Notes under the pieces: model-generated
What the model was told of the DNA's origin: nothing
Database searches by the model: none
Seen by the model: the letters and a program-made list of their open reading frames with translations, nothing else
Made by a program: the position numbers and the translations under genes
Origin: JADJPO01 sp963825645
GTDB taxonomy: Bacteria > Actinomycetota > Actinomycetes > Actinomycetales > Kineosporiaceae
DNA length: 64,000 nucleotides
Assembly: GCA_963825645.1 (NCBI GenBank)
Contig: CAWGTT010000003.1
Location: 62,001 to 126,000, forward strand
Direction of reading: 5' to 3'
Part shown: in pieces, positions 58,295 through 64,000 of the stretch
Numbering within the stretch: the stretch's first letter is position 1
How the letters are laid out: the number at the start of each line of letters is the position of its first letter

Positions 58295-59677
58295 ATGAGC
58301 GCTCCGGACCAGGCCGATCGCTCCCTCGATCGTCGCAGGGAGCAGCGGGCCTGGTACTGGTATGACTGGGCCAACTCGGCCTACGTCACCACGACGGCGA
58401 CGGTGCTGTTCGGGCCGTACCTAACGACAGTGGCCAAGCGGGCCGCCTGTCCCGGCCAGGACAGCGATCTGGTCTGCCGGACCGACCTGAACATCCTCGG
58501 CATTCCGGTCAGTCCGGGCTCGCTGGCGCTCTACACCGTCACGGTCGCCACACTGCTGTCTGCGATCCTGCTGCCGATCGTCGGCGCAGTGATCGACCGC
58601 ACCGGCCGGAAGCGGACGATCATGGCCGGGTTCGCCTGGGTGGGCGCCGCGGCGGCCGCGAGCATGGTGGCGATCTCCGGCAGCAACTGGCAGATCGGCG
58701 TCGTCCTGCAGCTGATCGCGGCGATCTGTCTCGGCTCCTCACTGGTCGCCTACGACGCCATCCTGATCGACATCGCCGAGCCCGACGAACGCGACCGGGT
58801 CTCCAGCCGTGGCTGGGCCCTGGGCTACCTGGGCGGCGGGCTGTTGCTGGTGGTCAACCTGGCGCTGGTCTCGGGCCTGATCGGACTCTCCACCGAGACC
58901 GCGGTGCGGGTGAGCCTGCTGTCGGCCGGCATCTGGTGGGGAGCGTTCACCCTGATCCCCTACCTGGGCCTGCGGGACCGTCCGCCGCCCCGCCCGGTCG
59001 TGACCTCGGACGGCGCCGTCCGGCGCAGCCTGGCCGCCGACTCCTTCGTCCAGCTGCGCAACACCCTCGCCCACCTGCGCGGCTACCCGCAGACCTTGCT
59101 CTTCCTGCTCGCCTACCTCTTCTACAACGACGGTATCCAGACCGTGATCTATGCCTCGAGCATCTACGGCCAGGAGCAGCTCGGCTTCTCCTCCGACCAG
59201 CTGGTGACGACGATCCTCCTGGTGCAGTTCGTCGGGATCGCCGGCGCGCTGTCCTTCGGGCGGCTCGCGGCCCGGATCGGGGCCTGGAGAGCGATCCTCG
59301 GCGCCCTGGTGCTCTGGTGTGTCGTCGTCGCGGTGGGCTACGTCCTTCCGGCGGGAGCTTTCGGCCTCTTCCTGGGCCTGGCCGTGCTGATCGGGATCGT
59401 CCTGGGCGGCAGCCAGGCACTGTCCCGCTCGCTGTTCAGCCAGCTGATCCCGCACGGCCGCGAGGCGGAGTACTTCAGCCTCTACCAGGCGGCCGAGCGT
59501 GGCACCAGCTGGTTCGGAACGCTGCTGTTCGGCCTGGTGTTCCAGCTCACCGACTCCTACCGGAACGCGATCGTCGCCTTGGCCCTGTTCTTCGTCGTCG
59601 GGGGGATCCTGCTGGCCCGCGTCGACGTGCGTCGCGGAATCGGGGAGGCCGGCAACACCGTCCCCAAGGTGGTCTGA
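58295..59677 (+). CDS. MFS transporter, UMF1 (Atg22-like) family
   Basis: A 460-residue membrane protein with about twelve helices. The N-terminal RAWYWYDWANSAYVTTTATVLF is the hallmark of the UMF1 family, related to yeast Atg22, which exports amino acids from the vacuole; GAVIDRTGRKRTIM is the MFS loop 2-3 motif, and LIPHGREAEYFSLYQAAERG lies in the second half. The substrate in bacteria is unknown. The ATG at 58295 lies 6 bases after CATGAT, a weak leaderless-type box. It stands between the M15 peptidase and rbpA genes. Confidence 0.92.
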   Translation: MSAPDQADRSLDRRREQRAWYWYDWANSAYVTTTATVLFGPYLTTVAKRAACPGQDSDLVCRTDLNILGIPVSPGSLALYTVTVATLLSAILLPIVGAVIDRTGRKRTIMAGFAWVGAAAAASMVAISGSNWQIGVVLQLIAAICLGSSLVAYDAILIDIAEPDERDRVSSRGWALGYLGGGLLLVVNLALVSGLIGLSTETAVRVSLLSAGIWWGAFTLIPYLGLRDRPPPRPVVTSDGAVRRSLAADSFVQLRNTLAHLRGYPQTLLFLLAYLFYNDGIQTVIYASSIYGQEQLGFSSDQLVTTILLVQFVGIAGALSFGRLAARIGAWRAILGALVLWCVVVAVGYVLPAGAFGLFLGLAVLIGIVLGGSQALSRSLFSQLIPHGREAEYFSLYQAAERGTSWFGTLLFGLVFQLTDSYRNAIVALALFFVVGGILLARVDVRRGIGEAGNTVPKVV

Positions 59678-59731
59678 TCCCACGCCTCGACGAGACTCCA
59701 CCGGCCGCGGCGCAAGTCGTCCGACAATTGC

Positions 59732-59757
59732 GGAACACCCCGCGAGTCCGAGGCGTT
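59732..59757 (+). promoter_or_regulatory. SigmaR/SigH-like promoter GGAAC-N18-GTT before rbpA
   Basis: GGAAC (59732-59736) and GTT (59755-59757) are 18 bases apart, the consensus spacing for sigmaR of streptomycetes and SigH of mycobacteria, which respond to thiol stress. rbpA is a known sigmaR target in Streptomyces. Transcription would start near 59764, giving a ~37-base leader. Confidence 0.6.
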
Positions 59758-59800
59758 GCCTTCAGGGAACCAGCATCGAGGAACCCGGAGGGTAGCTGCC

Positions 59801-60151
59801 ATGAGCGACCGGAGCATGCGGGGGACCCGGCTGGGTGCCCAGAGCCTGGAGAGCGAGGCCGGCGTCCGCCCGGCCGCACGTCAGCGCGTCACGTTCCAGT
59901 GCCCCAACGGACACGAGGTCGTCGTCCCGATGTCCTTGGAGGCCGATATCCCGGCCGTGTGGGAATGCCGCTGCGGGGCGAAAGCGATCCGTGAGGACGC
60001 CGAAACCCCGGACGCCAAGCCGGGCAAGCCGCCCCGCACTCACTGGGACATGCTGATGGAACGCCGCACAACGGCCGAGCTCGAAGTGCTGCTCGAGGAG
60101 CGCCTGGCGCTGCTGCGCAGCGGTGCGCTGACCCAGCGGCGCAGCGCCTGA
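59801..60151 (+). CDS. rbpA: RNA polymerase-binding protein RbpA
   Basis: A 116-residue RbpA, an actinobacterial protein that binds the principal sigma factor and RNA polymerase and helps promoter opening. Features: MRGTRLGAQSLE start, two Cys-containing strands (FQCPNGHEV, WECRCGAKA) that may bind zinc, and the sigma-binding tail PPRTHWDMLMERRTTAELEVLL. ATG 59801 follows GGAGGG with 8 bases between. A sigmaR/SigH-type promoter lies upstream and a strong hairpin downstream. It is a single-gene unit. Confidence 0.96.
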   Translation: MSDRSMRGTRLGAQSLESEAGVRPAARQRVTFQCPNGHEVVVPMSLEADIPAVWECRCGAKAIREDAETPDAKPGKPPRTHWDMLMERRTTAELEVLLEERLALLRSGALTQRRSA

Positions 60152-60177
60152 GCGAGAGACCACGCACGGTAGGGGTA

Positions 60178-60210
60178 CCGGGCGGCTGCTGATCATCAGC
60201 GGCCGCCCGG
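60178..60210. terminator. 16-bp hairpin between convergent rbpA and fxsA
   Basis: CCGGGCGGCTGCTGAT (60178-60193) pairs with 60195-60210 at 15 of 16 positions, the odd one a possible G-U pair, around a single central base. It lies at the 3' ends of both convergent genes and covers the fxsA stop. It is probably a bidirectional terminator; the A- and T-rich runs of classical terminators are absent. Confidence 0.65.
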
Positions 60211-60696
60211 ATCTTCGTCCCGATCTTCGTCCGGGTCGCCCGGTTCGTCGTCATCCCGTAGCGGTGCGTCGCTGCTTTCCAGCGGCTCCATGACGATCAC
60301 GGTCCCCGGGCCGGTCCCTGCGACCAGCCCGTGATCGCGCGCCCAGCGCAACCAGCGGGCCCGGACGGCGGCGCGGACCGCGGGAATCAGGAGCACCGCG
60401 GCGAGCAGGCTCGACAGCAGGCCCGGCACCAGGAACATCAGTGCACAGAGCAGGTCGAACCCGCGCTGGCCCGGCCGGGACCCGAGCCGGGCCAGCAGGA
60501 CCATGCCGAGCGCGGCGGAGCCGGCGATCACGGCCGCGGTCCAGCCGCCGCCGAACCGGTGGGCGAACTGGACCAGCACGACGACCTCGGCCAAGGCGAA
60601 CAGAAGGACGACGGCCAGGAGCCAGCGCGGCGGGCGCGGCACCCGGGTGACGCCTCCCGGCCCGGGCGGCACAGAGCCGGTGGGTGGCGTGGTCAC
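60196..60696 (-). CDS. fxsA: FxsA family membrane protein
   Basis: A 166-residue protein with about three to four hydrophobic helices: PRWLLAVVLLFALAEVVVLV, then AVIAGSAALGMVLLARLG and LCALMFLVPGLLSSLLAAVLLIP, the FxsA layout (named for suppression of phage F exclusion in E. coli; cellular role unknown). Its C-terminal ~25 residues are Asp/Glu/Arg-rich. GTG 60696 overlaps the stop of the mannosyltransferase gene by 4 bases. A ~20-residue Pro/Gly-rich lead precedes helix 1. Confidence 0.85.
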   Translation of the reverse strand: MTTPPTGSVPPGPGGVTRVPRPPRWLLAVVLLFALAEVVVLVQFAHRFGGGWTAAVIAGSAALGMVLLARLGSRPGQRGFDLLCALMFLVPGLLSSLLAAVLLIPAVRAAVRARWLRWARDHGLVAGTGPGTVIVMEPLESSDAPLRDDDEPGDPDEDRDEDPGGR

Positions 60697-61469
60697 GCTG
60701 TCCTTCGGGTGAACCGGGCCAGCCTGTTCAGGCGGCGCCGCACCCCCCACTGGGTGACCCGCCACAGAGCCTCGGCGACAATGGCCTGGCTCATCTTGCT
60801 GGTGCCGCACTCCCGCTCGACGAAGGTGATCGGCACCTCCTCGATCCGCAGCCCGCTCTGTGCCGCCCGCCAGGTCAGGTCGACCTGGAAGCAGTACCCC
60901 TGGGACTCGACGTCGTCCAGGTGCATCCGCTCCAGGGCCGTGCGGCGGAAGGCCCGGAACCCGCCTGTGGCATCACGTACGTCGATGCCCAGGGCGAGTC
61001 GGGTGTAGAGGTTGCCGCCCTGGGACAGCAGCATCCGGTGCCTGGGCCAGTTCACCACCGCGCCGCCAGAGACCCAGCGTGAGCCGATCGCCAGGTCGGC
61101 GCCGGCGGCGACCCGCTCCAGGAGCAGGCCCAGCTGCTCGGGCTGGTGCGAGCCGTCGGCGTCCATCTCGACCAGCACGTCGAAGCCGTGCTCACCTCCC
61201 CAGGTGAAGCCCTCGAGGTAGGCCGCCCCCAACCCCTGCTTGCCCGGCCGGTGCAGGACGTGCACCTGCTCATCGAGGCGGGCCAGCTCGTCGGCGAGGG
61301 TGCCGGTGCCGTCGGGGCTGGCGTCGTCGGCCACCAGGACGTGCACCTGCGGTAGCGCCTCGCGTACCCGGCGGATGATCCGGGGCAGGTTCTCCAGCTC
61401 GTTGTAGGTCGGGATGATGACGAGTACCCGGCCGAGATCCAGCCGAGCACCGTCGGGTGCGGCGGTCAC
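60693..61469 (-). CDS. ppm1: Polyprenol monophosphomannose synthase (dolichol-phosphate mannosyltransferase type)
   Basis: A 258-residue GT2 enzyme without membrane helices. VIIPTYNELENLPRII is the GT2 nucleotide site, DDASPDGTG and VEMDADGSHQPEQL carry the DxD, and SQGYCFQVDLTWRAA with VPITFVERECGTSKMS is typical of Ppm1/DPMS. It moves mannose from GDP-mannose to polyprenyl phosphate, the donor for lipoglycans and protein O-mannosylation. It overlaps lnt by 4 bases; in some actinobacteria the two are fused or adjacent because both act on lipoproteins. GTG 61469 is the coupled start. Confidence 0.94.
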   Translation of the reverse strand: MTAAPDGARLDLGRVLVIIPTYNELENLPRIIRRVREALPQVHVLVADDASPDGTGTLADELARLDEQVHVLHRPGKQGLGAAYLEGFTWGGEHGFDVLVEMDADGSHQPEQLGLLLERVAAGADLAIGSRWVSGGAVVNWPRHRMLLSQGGNLYTRLALGIDVRDATGGFRAFRRTALERMHLDDVESQGYCFQVDLTWRAAQSGLRIEEVPITFVERECGTSKMSQAIVAEALWRVTQWGVRRRLNRLARFTRRTA

Positions 61470-63106
61470 CGCGGGCTCCGGCGGAGCCGACCGGCCAGGA
61501 CGACGCCGAGCCCGGCGGCCGCCAGCAGCCATTCGGGTAGCGACCCGACTCGGGTGGCCATCGTCTGCTCGGTGCGCAGCGGAAGATCGCCCTGAAGCAC
61601 CTCGGCGGTGAAGTGACCTGACCGCTCCAGCATCGTGCCGTCCGGGGCGATCAGCGCGCTCACTCCGACCGTGGAGATGTGTACCACGGCGCGCCCTGTC
61701 TCCACCGCGCGCAACCGTGACATCGCCAGCTGCTGCACGCTCTCGTCCGTGCGGCCGAAGGTGGCGTTGTTGGTCTGGACGACGAGCAGCTGTCCGCCGT
61801 CGCGGACGGCGTCGCGAACCAGGTCGTCGTAGGCGACCTCGAAGCAGATCACGTCCCCGAACCGCACTCCCCCAGCGGTCAGTACCGGTGACTCGGTGCC
61901 GGCCACGAAGTCGCGACGGACCAGGTCGACCTTGTCACTGATCATGCGGAAGAACGACCGGTAGGGGACGTACTCCGCGAACGGCGCCGGACGTCGCTTG
62001 ACATAACGCTGACCGGGTCCGGGCGACTCCCCGAACGTCGGCCCCCAGACGATCGAGGCGTTGGACAGGCGGTCGACCGGCTCGTTGAGCACCGATCCGA
62101 CCACCACGGGCACGCCGATCCGGTCGGTCGCGGCCTGGATCACCTGCGCCGCGTCGGCGTTGCGGGTCGGGTCGATGTCGCTGGAGTTCTCCGGCCAGAT
62201 CACCACGTCGGGCGGCGGGGCCAGCCCCTCCCTCACCTGCTCGGCGAGGGCGTCGGTGAGCTGGGCGTGGTTGTCGAGCACGGCGCGACGCTCGGCGTTG
62301 AAGTCCAGGCCCGCGCGCGGCACGTTGCCCTGCACCGCGGCGACCTGCACCGAGCTCGAGGCGCTCACCGGTCTCGGCACCAAGGCGGGCAGGAGCAGCA
62401 GCGCCAGGGCGGCGACCAGGGTCAGCGAAACGCCGGGCGCCCGGCCCGACCGACGCTCGAGCAGCCGGACCATCGCCACCGCCAGGCAGCCCCCCACGGC
62501 CGCGACCAGTGCGGTCACCGCCGGCGCACCGCCGATCGCAGCCGCGCCCAGAACAGGGCTGTCGGTCTGAGAGAACGCCACCCGCGCCCACGGGAAGCCG
62601 CCGAACGGCGTCCGCGCACGCAGTGCCTCCTGCGCCACCCACAGACCGGACACGCCGAGCACGGTGAGCCCGGCGGACATGGCGCGGTGCCGCGGTGGTC
62701 CTGCCGTCCAGACGCGGGGCATCAGCGCCGCCATCGCCGCGACGTAGAGCGCTTGGAGGGTGGCCAGCGAGAACCAGGGAAGCCTGCCGACGTAGATGCC
62801 CGACCAGGACAGCAGCGGGATGAAGCAGGCCCAGCCGAACAGCAGCCCGAGCCAGGCGGCCCGGCCCGCCCCGTGGCCGCGCACGGCCAGAGCGAGGGCG
62901 GCCACCGCGAGCGGGGCGAGGTACCAGACGTCCCGCCCGGGAAAGGCGGGTACGAGCAGCAACCCACCGGCGATCGACAGCGCGGCCGCGATCAGGGGGT
63001 GCGCCGGCTCCGCCCCCAGCGGGTGAAAGACGAACCGGGCCCTTCCGGTCTCGGGCACCCCGGCGGCGGCGCCGAGCTGGGCGGGACCCGCCGCGGGAGC
63101 ACTCAC
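61466..63106 (-). CDS. lnt: Apolipoprotein N-acyltransferase
   Basis: A 546-residue enzyme: about eight hydrophobic helices (residues ~35-240), then a nitrilase-like domain outside the membrane. The Glu-Lys-Cys triad is visible in VVIWPENSSDID, YVKRRPAPFAEYVPY and DVICFEVAYDD. A C-terminal helix returns to the membrane. It adds the third acyl chain to lipoproteins, such as the two at 16-18 kb. The GTG at 63106 follows TACGCT by 6 bases. It is first in the lnt-ppm1-fxsA operon. Confidence 0.95.
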   Translation of the reverse strand: MSAPAAGPAQLGAAAGVPETGRARFVFHPLGAEPAHPLIAAALSIAGGLLLVPAFPGRDVWYLAPLAVAALALAVRGHGAGRAAWLGLLFGWACFIPLLSWSGIYVGRLPWFSLATLQALYVAAMAALMPRVWTAGPPRHRAMSAGLTVLGVSGLWVAQEALRARTPFGGFPWARVAFSQTDSPVLGAAAIGGAPAVTALVAAVGGCLAVAMVRLLERRSGRAPGVSLTLVAALALLLLPALVPRPVSASSSVQVAAVQGNVPRAGLDFNAERRAVLDNHAQLTDALAEQVREGLAPPPDVVIWPENSSDIDPTRNADAAQVIQAATDRIGVPVVVGSVLNEPVDRLSNASIVWGPTFGESPGPGQRYVKRRPAPFAEYVPYRSFFRMISDKVDLVRRDFVAGTESPVLTAGGVRFGDVICFEVAYDDLVRDAVRDGGQLLVVQTNNATFGRTDESVQQLAMSRLRAVETGRAVVHISTVGVSALIAPDGTMLERSGHFTAEVLQGDLPLRTEQTMATRVGSLPEWLLAAAGLGVVLAGRLRRSPR

Positions 63107-63112
63107 GCAGCC

Positions 63113-63118
63113 AGCGTA
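63113..63118 (-). promoter_or_regulatory. -10-like TACGCT for leaderless lnt operon
   Basis: TACGCT on the minus strand ends 6 bases before the GTG at 63106. The gap 63119-63356 shows no gene or other clear element. Confidence 0.5.
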
Positions 63119-63356
63119 GTCGCCGAGCATGACCGGGCCCGCAACGCTCTTCGGGCCGGGACCGACCTGGTCGGGTGCGAGGGCGACCTCGTTGTCTACT
63201 GAGCGCGCGGGCCCGAACTGAAACTAGCGTCTGGCGGCGGACTGTCAAATGCACATCTGACCTGCGGTGACGCGATCGTTGCGCAGGTCAGCCGGGTTGT
63301 CTCGGGCCCGCGGCGCGCCGTGATCACCAAAGGTGTCGGCGTGTCGGTCCGGACCG

Positions 63357-63773
63357 TCACGCGTCCCCCTGCGGGACCACCACCGTGCCTCGGGCGCTCG
63401 TCGCGAGCAGGGGTACGTGGAGTACCTCGGCGGCCCCGGGCCGGTCGGTGTCCCGGCGCCCGGCGCCACGGCACAGCACGGTTGCGGTCAGCTCCAGGTC
63501 CCTGCTGCGCCGGCCGACCCGGACGACGGTGGCGGTCACCTCCAGCACGTCCCCCGCCCGGACGGGGGCGTGGAAGCGCACGTCGGAGTAGCCGGCGAAC
63601 AGACCCTCGTCGCCATCGGTCCGGATGCACACCTCGGTCGCCACGTCGCCGAAGCAGGCAAGGCTGTACGCACCGTCCACCAGGTCGCCGGCGTAGTGGG
63701 CGTGGCTGTACGGCACATAGCGGCGGTGGCTGACACTCAGCCCGAGCCGGGGGTCAGACGCGCTGGTCATCAC
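63357..63773 (-). CDS. kal: 3-aminobutyryl-CoA ammonia-lyase
   Basis: A 138-residue hotdog-fold protein. RRYVPYSHAHYAGDLVDGAYSLACFGDVATE near the N-terminus (here residues ~17-47) and DVRFHAPVRAGDVLEVTA mark the Kal family, which removes ammonia from L-3-aminobutyryl-CoA to form crotonyl-CoA in lysine fermentation. The start overlaps the end of the kamE gene by 20 bases, which fits the kamDE-kal order of lysine fermentation operons. It is last in this operon; 250 bases follow before the lnt start. Confidence 0.88.
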   Translation of the reverse strand: MMTSASDPRLGLSVSHRRYVPYSHAHYAGDLVDGAYSLACFGDVATEVCIRTDGDEGLFAGYSDVRFHAPVRAGDVLEVTATVVRVGRRSRDLELTATVLCRGAGRRDTDRPGAAEVLHVPLLATSARGTVVVPQGDA

Positions 63774-64000
63774 GAGCTCCTTGCGGCAGCAGGGCGTGCA
63801 CGAGGTACGAGGCGACCTCGGCAGGGGTGGTGCCGCGGCCGAAGACCCGGTCGACGCCGAGCTGGGACGCCGTCCCCTCGTCGAACCGCGGGCCGCCGAC
63901 GACGAGCAGCGGGCAGCGGCCGGCCGGATAGGCCTCGCGGAACGCCGCGGACATGGCCCGGGTGTTGTGCAGGTGCGCCTCTCGCTGAGACACGACCTGG
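63754..64000 (-). CDS. kamE: Lysine 5,6-aminomutase beta subunit (KamE), C-terminal part
   Basis: About 82 C-terminal residues, cut by the right window edge. QREAHLHNTRAMSAAFREAY, then CPLLVVGGPRFDE and GVDRVFGRGTTPAEVASYL, match the end of the cobalamin-binding beta subunit of D-lysine/beta-lysine 5,6-aminomutase, an adenosylcobalamin/PLP enzyme that shifts an amino group. Its partner KamD and the other lysine fermentation genes should lie beyond the window. Confidence 0.88.
   Translation of the reverse strand, partial: QVVSQREAHLHNTRAMSAAFREAYPAGRCPLLVVGGPRFDEGTASQLGVDRVFGRGTTPAEVASYLVHALLPQGARDDQRV

Overview
The window is GC-rich, gene-dense actinobacterial chromosome. The main evidence is a block at 25.3-34.9 kb whose order matches the mycobacterial pgsA2 - DUF881 - small basic protein - DUF881 - gcvH - garA - merR - bifunctional nuclease - merR ... 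gcvB neighbourhood, together with rbpA, an Lnt/Ppm1-type lipoprotein/mannosyl lipid module and GTG/TTG starts. Many genes carry a TAnnnT hexamer only 6-8 bases before the start codon, the layout expected of leaderless transcripts. I cannot name the genus. No tRNA, rRNA, CRISPR array, insertion sequence or prophage was seen. About 57 protein genes plus one gene remnant are supported; both window ends cut through genes.

Layout. 0-0.76 kb: end of a CPA1-type antiporter. 0.3-3.4 kb (minus): a membrane operon with a two-helix anchored protein, an intact CPBP protease, a second CPBP gene with an internal deletion, and a DUF6064 protein whose reading frame runs far into the antiporter. It diverges from a DesK/NarL-type two-component system (3.7-5.6 kb). 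5.8-10.5 kb: MBL-fold hydrolase diverging from an ABM-domain protein, Fe-type alcohol dehydrogenase and GH36 alpha-galactosidase. 10.5-12.9 kb: membrane glycosyltransferase fused to degenerate receiver and GGDEF domains. 13.1-18.0 kb: envelope/signalling island (L,D-transpeptidase, ECF sigma factor overlapping a Ser/Thr kinase, two lipoproteins). 18.2-25.1 kb: small unknown protein, helicase-associated protein, VOC protein, sirtuin, MFS transporter, FeS photolyase.

25.3-34.9 kb: the conserved cell-division/glycine-cleavage/GarA block, with two copies of a TCAACCT-N7-AGGTTGA-like dyad, one before garA and one before the second merR. 34.9-43.3 kb: sbcCD, a glutamate-cysteine ligase-like gene, a TrpB2-type synthase and a P450. 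43.3-50.5 kb: PilZ protein, secreted DNRLRE-like protein, pyruvate carboxylase, NDH-2 and a secreted fasciclin protein preceded by a SigK-like promoter. 50.8-56.5 kb (minus): GDPD phosphodiesterase, an Aer-like PAS protein with no MCP signalling tip, and a TetR-ABC exporter operon with a clear operator. 56.5-57.0 kb: decayed DNA holding a truncated DUF1801 gene. 57.0-60.2 kb: M15 peptidase, UMF1-type transporter, rbpA with a sigmaR/SigH-like promoter. 60.2-63.1 kb (minus): lnt-ppm1-fxsA, chained by 4-base overlaps. 63.4-64.0 kb: kal and the end of kamE, marking a lysine fermentation-type operon that continues outside.

Items most worth follow-up: the receiver-GGDEF-glycosyltransferase fusion, the overlapping sigma factor/kinase pair, the two MerR-type dyads, the long inverted repeats with a shared core between two convergent gene pairs, and the sigma-specific promoters before fasciclin and rbpA.
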